Part shown: positions 52,993 through 61,686 of the stretch, one piece after another
Position numbering within the stretch: position 1 is the first letter of the stretch
Layout of the letters: every line of letters starts with the position of its first letter
Source of the DNA: JBBRHQ01 sp963725315
Lineage (GTDB): Bacteria > Actinomycetota > Thermoleophilia > Solirubrobacterales > 70-9
Direction of reading: 5' to 3'
Length of the DNA: 64,000 nucleotides
NCBI GenBank assembly: GCA_963725315.1
Contig: CAVRYA010000009.1
Coordinates: 186,001 to 250,000, forward strand
Notes under the pieces: generated by a model
The model's input: only the letters and a program-made list of their open reading frames with translations
Told to the model about the DNA's origin: nothing
The model's database searches: none
Made by a program: the position numbers and the translations under genes

Positions 52993-53325
52993 GTGGCCAT
53001 CCACCTCAACAACCACCACCGCCGCACCGTCGAGGCGATCTTCGCCCACCCGACCAGCGCCAACATCGAGTGGAACGACGTCACCTCGTTGCTCAGCGCG
53101 GTCGGCGAAGTCACCGAGGAGCACAACGGCAAGCTCAAGGTCGCCATCGGGCCCGAGACCGAGGTCATCCACCCACCCCATGGGAAGGACATCGACAAGG
53201 GCCTGGTCCTCGATCTGCGGAGAATGCTGACCGAGGCCGGCCTGGCCCCCGACGGCGTCCCCGGGACCGAGGACCAACGCGACCGGGACCACGGCGACTC
53301 CCGCTGGGGCAAGCCGACCGACTAG
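52993..53325 (+). CDS. Small HicA-like/dsRBD-fold protein
   Basis: 110 residues. RRTVEAIFAHPTSANIEWNDVTSLLSAVGEVTEEHNGKLKVAIGPETEVIHPPHGKDIDKGLVLDLRRML predicts alpha-beta-beta-beta-alpha, as in HicA mRNA interferases. The catalytic His of HicA (usually in a G-x-H-x pattern of the first strand) is not evident. No HicB-like antitoxin lies next to it. The tail is Asp/Arg-rich. It is a conserved actinobacterial protein to my knowledge, but its role is unassigned. Confidence 0.6.
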   Translation: MAIHLNNHHRRTVEAIFAHPTSANIEWNDVTSLLSAVGEVTEEHNGKLKVAIGPETEVIHPPHGKDIDKGLVLDLRRMLTEAGLAPDGVPGTEDQRDRDHGDSRWGKPTD

Positions 53326-53367
53326 ATGCACGCCATGCCGTGCGCGAGGTCGGCCACGTAGCTGCAA

Positions 53368-55266
53368 CTAGGCGTCTCTCGAGCCGGTTGCCGCCTCGGC
53401 CTCCTGCCACTCCTCGTAGAGCCGCTCGACCGCCCCCTTGGCCTCACGGTGGCGCTCGGTCGCCCGCTCGGCCCGGCCCGGGCTCGACCACATCGCCGGG
53501 TCGGCCAGCTCGTCCTCGAGCGCTTGCAGCTCGGCCTCGGCCTCCTCGATGCGGCGCTCCAGCTCGGCGACCTTGCGCAGGGCGTTCTTGGACGGGCCGA
53601 CCCGCCGCCGCCTGGGAGGGCGGCCGCCTCGGCCGGCGCCGCCTGCTCGGCGCTGCGACGCCGCGCGCTCCTCGCGGTCGCGCACGTACTCGGCCCACGC
53701 CCCGGGGAAGTGGCGCAGCTCTCCCTCCTCGCAGGCCAGCGTCCTCGTCCCGACCGCCTCCAGCAGGGCTCGGTCGTGGGAGACCAGCAGCACGGTCCCC
53801 GGGAAGGAGGTGAGGGCGTCCTCCAGCGCCTCGCGGCTCTCGAGGTCGAGGTGGTTGGTGGGCTCGTCGAGGACGAGCAGGTTGGCGCCCGAGGCGACCA
53901 GGATCGCCAGCGAGAGCCGGCGCTGCTCGCCGCCGGAGATCTCGGCCAGCGGCTTCTCCGTCTCGGGGCCCGAGAAGAGGAAGGCGCCGAGCAGGTCGCG
54001 GGCCTTCTGCGTGCTGAGCCCGGTCTGCCGCTGCGCCGCCTCGAGCACGGTGCCCTCGCCGGCGGCCGTCTCGGCGTGCTGGGAGAGGTAGCCGAGCCGC
54101 ACCTTGTGCCCGAGCCGGACATCGCCCGTTGCCGGCGGCCGGCGGCCGGCGATCGTCTCCAGCAGGGTGGTCTTGCCGGATCCGTTGGCCCCGACCAGGA
54201 CGACGTGCTCGCCGCGCTCGAGATGCATGCTCGCCCGCTCCAGCAGGGTCCGTCCCGGCACCTCGATGCGGGCCTCCTTCAGCTCGGCCACCACCCTCCC
54301 CGATCGTTCGGGGGCCGCGAAGGCGAAGCGCAGGTCGCGGCGGTCACGCGGATCGGGGCCGGCGGCGTCGCGCCTGATCCTCTCGATCCGCTTCAGCCGC
54401 GACTGCGCCTGCCTGGCCTTGGTCGCCTTGTAGCGGAAGCGCTCGACGAAGCGCTCCATCCGCGCGATCTCGGCCTGCTGGCGCTCGATCGTGCGCCCCA
54501 GGGCCAGCTCGCGGGCCGCCTGCTCGGTGCGCCAGGCGTGCCAGGGGCCGGCGAAGTAGCGGCCGCGGCCGGCCTCCAGCTCGAGCACCGAGGTGCCGAC
54601 CGACTCCAGGAACCAGCGGTCGTGGGCGACGAGGACGATCGCCGCCTCCAGCCCGCAGAGATGGCCCTCCAGCCACTCCAGGGTGGGGATGTCGAGGTGG
54701 TTGGTGGGCTCGTCGAGGAGCAGCAGGTCAGGGTTGCCGGCGAGCGCCCGCGCCAGCGAGGCCCTGGTCAGCTCACCGCCCGAGAAGGTCGCAAGCGCTC
54801 GCTCGGCGTCAGCGTCGGAGAACCCCAGCCCCCCCAGCACCGCCAGCACCTGCTCGCGCCAGCGGTAGCCGCCGGCAAGCTCGAGCCGCTGCTGGGCGGC
54901 GGCGTAGGCGCTCATCAGCTCGGGGTCGGAGCCCTGACCCTGCATCGCCGACTCCAGCCGCGCCAGCTCCGCCTCGGTCTCGATCGACTCGGCGCGCGCC
55001 GAGAAGACGTAATCGCCGAGGGTCGCCCCCTCCTTGCGGGGCGGGCGCTGATCGTGGAGCGCCACCCGCGCGCCCTTGCCCAGCGCCAGCCGGCCCGAGT
55101 CGGGCGCCAGCTCACCGGCCAGGATTCGCAGCAGGGTCGTCTTGCCGGCGCCGTTTCGGCCCGCCAGGGTCATCCGCTCTCCTGCCTCGAGCTTGAAGGA
55201 GACGTCGGAGAACAGCGGCTTGCCGCCGACGAACACCTCGAGTCCTGTCGCTGTCGCCATCGCCAT
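53368..55266 (-). CDS. ABC-F family ATPase
   Basis: 632 residues with two ABC domains and no membrane part, as in ribosome-acting ABC-F proteins. Domain 1: AGRNGAGKTT, TFSGGELTRASLARAL, LLLDEPTNHLDI. The linker between domains (about 240-310) is the basic helical arm typical of ABC-F (RFVERFRYKATKARQAQSRLKR). Domain 2: VGANGSGKTT, EISGGEQRRLSLAIL, LVLDEPTNHLD. A C-terminal coiled coil (KVAELERRIEEAEAELQALEDELA) follows. It probably protects or modulates translation; antibiotic resistance is possible but not shown. The start could be the ATG at 55266 or 55260. Confidence 0.92.
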   Translation of the reverse strand: MAMATATGLEVFVGGKPLFSDVSFKLEAGERMTLAGRNGAGKTTLLRILAGELAPDSGRLALGKGARVALHDQRPPRKEGATLGDYVFSARAESIETEAELARLESAMQGQGSDPELMSAYAAAQQRLELAGGYRWREQVLAVLGGLGFSDADAERALATFSGGELTRASLARALAGNPDLLLLDEPTNHLDIPTLEWLEGHLCGLEAAIVLVAHDRWFLESVGTSVLELEAGRGRYFAGPWHAWRTEQAARELALGRTIERQQAEIARMERFVERFRYKATKARQAQSRLKRIERIRRDAAGPDPRDRRDLRFAFAAPERSGRVVAELKEARIEVPGRTLLERASMHLERGEHVVLVGANGSGKTTLLETIAGRRPPATGDVRLGHKVRLGYLSQHAETAAGEGTVLEAAQRQTGLSTQKARDLLGAFLFSGPETEKPLAEISGGEQRRLSLAILVASGANLLVLDEPTNHLDLESREALEDALTSFPGTVLLVSHDRALLEAVGTRTLACEEGELRHFPGAWAEYVRDREERAASQRRAGGAGRGGRPPRRRRVGPSKNALRKVAELERRIEEAEAELQALEDELADPAMWSSPGRAERATERHREAKGAVERLYEEWQEAEAATGSRDA

Positions 55267-55343
55267 CGGTTCCCACAAGGTGCCATCTCGGCAGGCAGGC
55301 GGCGGCTTGACCGGGGCGCGGAGGCGGGAAATATGGTCGCCCG

Positions 55344-55421
55344 ATGGGACTGCTCGACAAGCGCTTCTTCGCCGGCAAGGACGCCCGCAGCCTGGTCGAG
55401 TTCATCGACGCGCATCGCTAG
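55344..55421 (+). CDS. Possible 25-residue micro-protein or gene remnant
   Basis: ATG at 55344 to TAG at 55421 encodes GLLDKRFFAGKDARSLVEF and a short tail, an amphipathic sequence that looks protein-like rather than random. It lies in the 223-nt gap between the divergent ABC-F and CorA genes. No ribosome site is obvious. It could be the 5' piece of a frame-broken gene. Confidence 0.25.
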   Translation: MGLLDKRFFAGKDARSLVEFIDAHR

Positions 55422-55489
55422 GCCCTGGCGGCACTCGCAGCGGCAGGAACCTGGCGGGCGGACCCGAATGCCCAGCCTGGAGCCCGAAC

Positions 55490-56488
55490 GTGATCGTCGA
55501 CTGTGCCCATTACCAGGGCGGGACCCGCCAGCCCGGGGGGCCGATATCCGTTGCCGAGGCGGCGGCCCGCGTCACCGGGGACGAGGGCTTCGTCTGGCTC
55601 GGCATCCATGACCCGACGCCCGAGGAGATGCAGGAGGTCTCCAATGCTTTCCCGGTGCACGAGCTTGCGATCGAGGACGCCAGCTCCACCCACCAGCGGG
55701 CCAAGCTCGAGGATTACGAGGACCATTACTTCGTCGTCCTGCGGACCGCGCGCTATGACGACGAAAAGGAGCAGGTCGATTTCGGAGAGATCCACATCTT
55801 CGCGGCGCCGGGGTACGCGATCACGGTCCGCCACGGCGCGGCGAGCCAGCTGCGGACCGCGCGCGCACGCCTCGAGGAGCGGCCGGATCTCGTCATGGCC
55901 GGACCGGTCTCGGTCGTCTGGGCCGTGCTCGACACCGTGGTCGACGACTACGCGCCGGTCGTCCAAGGGTTGACAGAGGACGTCGAGGATGCCGAGGTGC
56001 GCGTATTCGAGGGCGAGGGCGACCAGACCGAGCGCATCTACCTGCTGAAGCGCGAGGCGATTGAGTTTCACCGCTCGGTCCACCCGTTGCTGGCCCCGTT
56101 GTCGGCGATCGAGCGCGGCGTCGACCCGCGCGTGACGGGGGTGTTGCAGAACTACTTCCGCGACATCAACGACCACGTCAAGCTCGTCCACGACGAGATC
56201 GGCTCCCAGCGCGAGCTGCTGACCAGCATCCTCCAGGCGAACCTCGCCCTGCTCGGCGCCCGCCAGAACGAGATCAGCGTCCAGCAGAACGAAACGACCA
56301 AGCAGTTGACGATCATCGCGACGATCTTCCTCCCGCTCACCTTCGTCACCGGCTTCTTCGGGATGAACTTCCCCTGGCTGGTCGACCACATCGGCTCCTT
56401 CGGAGCGTTCGCCGTCTACGGGGTGGGCAGCCTTCTGCTCTCCTGCGCGGCCCTCTTCGCCTGGTTCCGGCGCAGCCGCTACCTCTGA
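55490..56488 (+). CDS. corA: CorA-family magnesium/cobalt transporter
   Basis: 332 residues. The N-terminal cytosolic funnel domain includes FVWLGIHDPTPEEM, FPVHELAIEDA, HQRAKLEDYEDHYFVVLRT and IHIFAAPGYAITVRHG. The long helix carries KREAIEFHRSVHPLL and DHVKLVHDEIGSQRELLTSILQANLAL. The two C-terminal helices carry the signature GMNFP (family GMN) in FFGMNFPWL. Ends with a basic tail. The GTG at 55490 is the first start in frame near the domain. Pentameric divalent-cation channel of the inner membrane. Confidence 0.9.
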   Translation: MIVDCAHYQGGTRQPGGPISVAEAAARVTGDEGFVWLGIHDPTPEEMQEVSNAFPVHELAIEDASSTHQRAKLEDYEDHYFVVLRTARYDDEKEQVDFGEIHIFAAPGYAITVRHGAASQLRTARARLEERPDLVMAGPVSVVWAVLDTVVDDYAPVVQGLTEDVEDAEVRVFEGEGDQTERIYLLKREAIEFHRSVHPLLAPLSAIERGVDPRVTGVLQNYFRDINDHVKLVHDEIGSQRELLTSILQANLALLGARQNEISVQQNETTKQLTIIATIFLPLTFVTGFFGMNFPWLVDHIGSFGAFAVYGVGSLLLSCAALFAWFRRSRYL

Positions 56489-57747
56489 GCCGCCCCGTTC
56501 GCCGTCACCCGCGCCAGGAGGACCTCCCGCTCGCGGTCGTTTCCGGTCAGCGATGCGGCCCGCTCGAACTCCTCGCTCGCCTCGTCACGGCGCCCGAGCT
56601 TCGAGAGCAGGTCGCCCCGCACAGCCGGCAGCAGGTGATAGCCGGACAACGCCGGCTCCTCCGCCAGGCGATCGACTATCCGCAGCCCGGCCTCGGGCCC
56701 GAAGGCCATGCCGACCGCGACCGCGCGGTTCAGCTCCACCACCGGCGAGCCGGTTAGCTGGGCGAGGCCGTCGTAGAGCGCGGCGATCCGCTCCCAGTCG
56801 GTCTCGGCGGGGACGCGCGCGTCCGCATGGCAGGCGGCGATCGCGGCCTGCAGGCCGTAGGGGCCGAGCGCTCCGGCGGCCCGCGCGCTGTCCAGCGCCG
56901 CCTTCCCGCGCGCGATCAGCACCCAGTCCCAGCGAGCGCGGTCCTGCTGGTCGAGCGGGATCGCCTCTCCCGAGGCCCCCGTTCTGGCGCGGGAGCGCGA
57001 TGCCTGCAGCTCCATCAGCGCGGCGAGACCCTGGACCTCCGGCTCTCCGGGGAGCAGCTCGGCCAGGATCCGCCCCAGCCTCAGCGCCTCCTCGATCAGC
57101 TCGGGGCGGATCCACTCCTCTCCGGCGCTCGCCGCGTAGCCCTCGTTGAAGATCAGGTAGATGACTTCGAGGACCGCGTCGAGGCGTGCCGGCAGCTCGT
57201 TACGTTCGGGCACCTCGAACGGGACCTCCGCCGCCGCCAGCGTGCGCTTGGCGCGGACGATCCGCTGTGCCACGGTCGCCTCGGCGACCAGGTAGGCGCG
57301 GGCTATCTCTCGGGTCGTCAGGCCGCCGACCACGCGCAGGGTGAGGGTCACCCTTGCCTCGACCGAGAGCAGCGGGTGGCAGGCGGTGAAGATCAGGCGC
57401 AGCATGTCATCGTCGAACGGGTCGTCGATCTCGGCGGCGAGGTCGCGCTTCTCCTGGCCGCCGCCGGCCTCCAGGTCGCGGCCCAGCTCGCGCAGCTTGC
57501 GGTCCTGCACCGCGGAGCGGCGCAGGCGGTCGATCCCGCGGTTGCGCGCGGTGGCCATCAGCCAGGCTCCCGGCTTGTCCGGGACGCCTGACCGGGGCCA
57601 CTGCTCGAGCGCGGCGAGAAGGGCCTCCTGGGCGAGGTCCTCGGCGAGGCCGAGGTCGCCGACGATGCGGGCCAGCGCGGCGATCAGCCGCGCGGACTCG
57701 ATCCGCCAGACGCCCTCGACCGTGCGGTTGACGTCGCCGCTCTCCAC
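56479..57747 (-). CDS. ECF42-type RNA polymerase sigma factor with C-terminal TPR-like extension
   Basis: 422 residues. Sigma region 2: AALARIVGDLGLAEDLAQEALLAALEQWPRSGVPDKPGAWLMATARNRGIDRLRR. Region 4: RVTLTLRVVGGLTTREIARAYLVAEATVAQRIVRAKRTL. The remaining 230 residues (DUF6596 and TPR-like helices, e.g. FNEGYAASAGEEWIRPELIEEALRLGRIL) define ECF42. In place of an anti-sigma factor, the group is linked to DGPF proteins, and one lies directly upstream with a 37-nt gap. Target promoters unknown. Confidence 0.92.
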   Translation of the reverse strand: MESGDVNRTVEGVWRIESARLIAALARIVGDLGLAEDLAQEALLAALEQWPRSGVPDKPGAWLMATARNRGIDRLRRSAVQDRKLRELGRDLEAGGGQEKRDLAAEIDDPFDDDMLRLIFTACHPLLSVEARVTLTLRVVGGLTTREIARAYLVAEATVAQRIVRAKRTLAAAEVPFEVPERNELPARLDAVLEVIYLIFNEGYAASAGEEWIRPELIEEALRLGRILAELLPGEPEVQGLAALMELQASRSRARTGASGEAIPLDQQDRARWDWVLIARGKAALDSARAAGALGPYGLQAAIAACHADARVPAETDWERIAALYDGLAQLTGSPVVELNRAVAVGMAFGPEAGLRIVDRLAEEPALSGYHLLPAVRGDLLSKLGRRDEASEEFERAASLTGNDREREVLLARVTANGAAQR

Positions 57748-57784
57748 CCGTTCCGATCCCTCGCCTCAGGGGCCGCCGGTGGCG

Positions 57785-58213
57785 CTAACGCTCCGCTTCG
57801 ACCTCGCGCCGCATCCGCTCCTCGCGCTCGCGCATCTCGGGGGTCATCTCCTCGCTGAAGTCGTCGGTCTCGAACACCGGACGGATCTCGACCGCCGACT
57901 CGGGGGCGCCCTCCTCGCAGGGGATTCGCTTCGCCCACTCGATCGCCTCCTCCATCGAGCGCACCTGCCACAGCCAGAAGCCGGCGAGCAGCTCCTTGGT
58001 CTCGGCGAAGGGGCCGTCCACGACCCTGCGCTCGCTTCCGGCGAAGACCACCCGGGCGCCCTCGGAGGTCGCCTTCAGACCCTCCCCGGCCAGCATCACC
58101 CCGGCCTTGATCAGCTCCTCGTTGAAACCCTGCATCTGGGCCAGCAGCTCCTGGCTGGGCATCTGCCCTGCCTCGCTCTCCTCGTTCGCCTTGACCAGCA
58201 CCATCACGCGCAT
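57785..58213 (-). CDS. YciI/DGPF-domain protein
   Basis: 142 residues. RVMVLVKANEESEAGQMPS, AGVMLAGEGLKATSEGARV, the motif VVDGPFAETKELLAGFWLWQ and EEAIEWAKRIPC form the ferredoxin-like DGPF domain. The ribosome site AAGGAGGAACGAG before the ATG at 58213 is one of the strongest in the window. It is upstream of and probably cotranscribed with the ECF42 gene, the known partner arrangement; its molecular role is unclear. Confidence 0.92.
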   Translation of the reverse strand: MRVMVLVKANEESEAGQMPSQELLAQMQGFNEELIKAGVMLAGEGLKATSEGARVVFAGSERRVVDGPFAETKELLAGFWLWQVRSMEEAIEWAKRIPCEEGAPESAVEIRPVFETDDFSEEMTPEMREREERMRREVEAER

Positions 58214-58575
58214 CTCGTTCCTCCTTGGTGGATTGCCTGATCGGGTCCCGAGTCCGAGATACCCGATCCTCTATCAATTCGTCGAACGAGCGGGCCGGAA
58301 ATCGACAGCGACTCGCGCGCGGTCTCGCGGACGGGCCTATCCCTTGACCAGCACGACGCCCTTACCCGCAGGGAGGCCTTCCCCGGGCCCGGCAGCCTGA
58401 GAGCGATCTTCATGGTCCCGTGATGGCGGTTGCGCCTCAACGGGGCCTCGCCCATATCTGAACTGTCGCATCTCCGTCCCGCCCTGTGGGACCCAAACGC
58501 GACAGCTCGAGCTGGTGATCCGGAGCCGCCGGGGGGACGTACGAAGTCGTTGTACACACCACCGAAGGCTCAGCC
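58214..58575. other. 361-nt divergent intergenic region
   Basis: Holds the promoters of the YciI/ECF42 pair and of the desaturase. Toward YciI there is TTGATA about 60 nt before the ATG but no matching -10. Otherwise I see no RNA gene, repeat or terminator here. Confidence 0.5.
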
Positions 58576-59640
58576 GTGAGGACCGCAGACATCCCCCCGC
58601 GCCGGACCTGGAAGCAGGACCTCGCCGCCTACCTCGAGGTCGACCGCAGGCGCAGCCTCGGGCAGATCGCGAGCGTCGTCCTTCCCTACCTCGGCGTCTG
58701 GGTGCTTGCCGCGGTCGATCCGGCCGGGCGCCTGGCTCGCCATCGGCCTCGGCCTGCTGGCGACGCGTCGTTCCTGATCCGCATGTACTCGCTCTTCCAC
58801 GACCTCACCCACAACTCGCTGTTCGCCTCGCGGGCGGCGAACGGGCGCTGGGGCCACCTTCTCGGCTTCCTCCTCTTCACGCCCTACCGATGGTGGCAGC
58901 GCCAGCACAGCCTCCACCACGCCCATGCCGGCAACCTCGATCAGCGCGGGCCGGGTGAGATCTACACGATGACGGTCGCCGAGTACGAGCACGCCTCCCG
59001 CGTCCGGCGGCTCGGCTACCGCGCCTACCGCAACCCGCTGCTGATGCTGTTCGTCGGGCCGAGCCTGGTCTTCCTCTTCGAGCGTCGCTTCCCGCGCAGG
59101 GGCATGACCCCGAAGATCCTCTCGAGCGTCGTCGTCACCAACCTCGCCCTCCTGGCGTGGGCGATTGGCTGGAGCGCGATCGTCGGCTGGCAGACCTACC
59201 TGCTGATCCAGATCACGACCCTGGTGGCCGGCGGGGCCCTCGCCGCCTGGATGCTCTACATACAGCACCAGTACGAGGAGACCTACTACCAGGCCGCGGG
59301 GGAGTGGCAGTTCGAGCTCGCCGCGCTCCAGGGCAGCTCCTTCCTGAAGCTTCCGCGCGCGCTCGACTGGGTGGTCGGCAACGCGAACTACCACCACGTC
59401 CACCACCTCAGCGCGAGGATCCCCAACTACCGCCTCCGCGCCGCGCACGAGGAGCAGCCGATGTTCGAGCGGACTCCGGTGGTCACCATCCGCAGCGGCA
59501 TCGGCGCGCTGGCCCTGAAGCTGTGGGACGAGGAGCGCGGGTGCCTGGTGCGCTACCCGGCCCGCCGGGCTCGCTCCCGGGGCGGCGCTCCCACCTCCCA
59601 GCCGGGCCCGGGCCTACGGCGATCCGTCCACGCCGGTTGA
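58576..59640 (+). CDS. Membrane fatty acid desaturase (compensating frame errors)
   Basis: 354 residues. Histidine boxes HDLTH (about residue 75), HSLHH (about 113) and HHVHH (about 275) bind the di-iron centre of acyl-lipid or acyl-CoA desaturases. Several membrane helices lie between them. The segment from 58736 to 58768 is out of frame. Read in the alternative frame it gives the helix WLAIGLGLLATR, expected just before the first box, so one extra and one missing base enclose it. The GTG at 58576 starts the protein. Introduces double bonds into membrane lipids; regiochemistry unknown. Confidence 0.85.
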   Translation: MRTADIPPRRTWKQDLAAYLEVDRRRSLGQIASVVLPYLGVWVLAAVDPAGRLARHRPRPAGDASFLIRMYSLFHDLTHNSLFASRAANGRWGHLLGFLLFTPYRWWQRQHSLHHAHAGNLDQRGPGEIYTMTVAEYEHASRVRRLGYRAYRNPLLMLFVGPSLVFLFERRFPRRGMTPKILSSVVVTNLALLAWAIGWSAIVGWQTYLLIQITTLVAGGALAAWMLYIQHQYEETYYQAAGEWQFELAALQGSSFLKLPRALDWVVGNANYHHVHHLSARIPNYRLRAAHEEQPMFERTPVVTIRSGIGALALKLWDEERGCLVRYPARRARSRGGAPTSQPGPGLRRSVHAG

Positions 59641-59675
59641 TCGGCCGCCGCGCCCGCGGGTACCTTGGCGGGACG

Positions 59676-60200
59676 GTGCGCAGCAGGCTCAGCTATGCCA
59701 ATGTGACAGCGACGCTGGCGCTCTTCCTCGCCCTCGGCGGCGGTGCCTATGCGGTCAGCAGCCTCGGCCCCAACACGGTCCGATCCCGCAACATCGTCGA
59801 CCATCAGGTGCGCGGGCGTGACCTGGCGAAGCCACCGCGGCTGCGCTCGGCGGGCCTCGAGGGGAATCCGACCTTCAACTGCGCGGGAAAGCCTCCGTGG
59901 ACCAGCAGCCGGCCGGCGGTCAACGGCGCGGTCGGCTACTACCGCGATCTGAGCGGCGCCGTTCACCTCGGCGGTGATGCGGCGCTCTGCGGCGCCAACG
60001 GCCCGATCTTCACCCTGCCCCGCGGCTACCGTCCCCGGACCCAGCGGATCGAGCCGGTCGTCAACAACGACAACCCCGCCGTGCTCTACGTCACGGCGCA
60101 GGGGCAGGTGCTGGCGCCGAATGTCCCCTTCGGGGCGATCGTCTCGCTCGACGGCGTCAGCTTCCGATGTGGGCCCTCTGGGCGCGGCGGCTGCCCTTAG
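59676..60200 (+). CDS. Small secreted protein with Thermoleophilia-type N-terminus
   Basis: 174 residues from the GTG at 59676. YANVTATLALFLALGGGAYA is a signal-anchor motif I know from large paralogous families of Solirubrobacterales and relatives. It is followed by SSLGPNTVRSRNIVDHQVRG, a coiled or repeat-type start also typical there. Three Cys (FNCAGK, AALCGANG, FRCGP) may pair outside the cell. Function unknown. Its value here is taxonomic. Confidence 0.75.
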   Translation: MRSRLSYANVTATLALFLALGGGAYAVSSLGPNTVRSRNIVDHQVRGRDLAKPPRLRSAGLEGNPTFNCAGKPPWTSSRPAVNGAVGYYRDLSGAVHLGGDAALCGANGPIFTLPRGYRPRTQRIEPVVNNDNPAVLYVTAQGQVLAPNVPFGAIVSLDGVSFRCGPSGRGGCP

Positions 60201-60273
60201 CGAGTCGCGGACGGCGTCGATCTGATCCAACCTCAGTGCCCCCCCGTAACCGAGGGCATAGGCCCGGCCCGGC

Positions 60274-61221
60274 TCAGGCGGAATCGCCGAGCTGACCGGC
60301 GGCTTCGTAGAGCCTTCTGGTGAGCTCGGCCAGTCGTTCGTCGTTGTCGTCGTAGAAGCCCCGCCCGCTCTTCACTCCGAGCCGTCCCTCCTTGACGTGC
60401 TGCTCGATGGTCGCCGATGCGCTCCGGTCGGTTGCGAGCTCCGGATAGAGCGCGTTGGAGATGTCCCGCAGGGTGTCGTGGCCGATCAGATCGGTCATCT
60501 GGAGCGGCCCGAACACCGGGACGAAGGCGCGCAGGGTGGTCTGGACCATCGAGTCGAGCTCGCGCGGGTCGGCGGCGCCGATGTCGACAAGGTGCAGCAT
60601 CTCGCGGAGCATCGCAAACCAGACACGATTCCAGAGGAAACCGGGGATCTCCTTGCGCACGTGAACCGCCCGCAGGCCGACGTTGTCGCAGAATTGCATG
60701 GTGGTCGTGAGCGTCTCCTCGCTCGTCCGCTCTCCGGCGACGACCTCGACGAAGATGATCACTTGCGTCTGCACCGGATGGACGACGATGGCTCGCTCGG
60801 GGTGGGCCATGTCCGCAGCGAGCCGGGTCATCGGGAAGTTGGAGGTCGAGCTCCAGAGCAGCACCTCGGGGCCGACCACGGCCTCGATCTCCCGGTAGCA
60901 GGCCGACTTCAGCTCCGCGTCCTCGACGATCGACTCCATCACCGCGGCGCACGGTCCCAGGGCCGTGGCGAGGTCGTCGTGTACGGAGACACGGGCCAGG
61001 ACCCGGTCGACAGTCGAGGCCTCCACGGCGCCGATCTCGGCCAGCGTGGAGATGCTCTGTCGCAGGCGATCATGGAGCGTGCCTGCCGAGCCGGCGGGTG
61101 ACCAGGCCCGCACCTCGTACCCGGCCAGTGCGAACTGCTGTGCGAACAGATGCCCGATGTAGCCCGCGCCGACCAGGCCAAGCGGGCCCTCCAGGGTTCG
61201 CTCGGCGGTCACCGATCGCAC
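60274..61221 (-). CDS. 3-hydroxyacyl-CoA dehydrogenase-family protein
   Basis: 315 residues from the GTG at 61221 (another GTG at 61212 is possible). GLVGAGYIGHLFAQQFALAGYEVRAW is the NAD fold. VMESIVEDAELKSACYREIEAVV, LWSSTSNFPMTRLA and AIVVHPVQTQVIIFVEVV are the catalytic region with the usual Ser-x-x-Ser and His-Pro. PGFLWNRVWFAMLREMLHLVDIG and GVKSGRGFYDDN mark the C-terminal dimerisation domain. It may act in beta-oxidation or on another hydroxyacid (for example L-gulonate or carnitine). It stands alone. Confidence 0.87.
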   Translation of the reverse strand: MRSVTAERTLEGPLGLVGAGYIGHLFAQQFALAGYEVRAWSPAGSAGTLHDRLRQSISTLAEIGAVEASTVDRVLARVSVHDDLATALGPCAAVMESIVEDAELKSACYREIEAVVGPEVLLWSSTSNFPMTRLAADMAHPERAIVVHPVQTQVIIFVEVVAGERTSEETLTTTMQFCDNVGLRAVHVRKEIPGFLWNRVWFAMLREMLHLVDIGAADPRELDSMVQTTLRAFVPVFGPLQMTDLIGHDTLRDISNALYPELATDRSASATIEQHVKEGRLGVKSGRGFYDDNDERLAELTRRLYEAAGQLGDSA

Positions 61222-61329
61222 GCTAGCGGAGCGCGAGCAAAGAGTGGGGTGCCTCCCCACTGCGAAGCCTGAACGCCGATGGGACGCTGGCCCGCGAGAG
61301 CTTAATCAACCCAAATCGGAGGTGATCGG

Positions 61330-61686
61330 ATGCGCTCGCATGCCTGGCTCGTTTCCCTTCTGTCCGCACTTGTCTTGCTTGGGGCTTCCGCTCCACAGGC
61401 TGCGGCCCAGACTTCTCGGTTCACGATCGAGCCGGGGCAGACCAGGGTTTTCATGTGCGGTTGGGGCTTTGGCCCGATCGCCCATGAGCATTCGCTTCGC
61501 GCGGAACACAGGGAGCTGGGGGTGCGCCGAGTGATCAGGACCTCCCGGAACAGCCTCCGCGTGATCTTCTCCCACAGGATCACGGTGAGGGAAGACGACG
61601 GCGGCCTCTACCGCGCGATCATCAACCGCGGCCACAGGACGGTCACCTATCGGAACTGGTGTGCCGGTGGTGGCGCCAGCTACTGA
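61330..61686 (+). CDS. Small secreted protein of unknown function
   Basis: 118 residues. A GGAGGTGATC ribosome site, matching the 16S tail well, precedes the ATG. AWLVSLLSALVLLGASAPQAAAQ is a signal peptide. The mature part has FTIEPGQTRVFMCGWGFGPIAHEH and a final NWCAGG, so two cysteines may form a disulfide across a small beta domain. Convergent with the LuxR-type gene, overlapping it by 7 nt. No family recognised. Confidence 0.65.
   Translation: MRSHAWLVSLLSALVLLGASAPQAAAQTSRFTIEPGQTRVFMCGWGFGPIAHEHSLRAEHRELGVRRVIRTSRNSLRVIFSHRITVREDDGGLYRAIINRGHRTVTYRNWCAGGGASY

Noticed and set aside
58214..58575. tRNA or other structured RNA in the long divergent intergenic region
   Set aside because: No T-loop GGTTCGA-type box, cloverleaf pairing or other recognised RNA motif was found.
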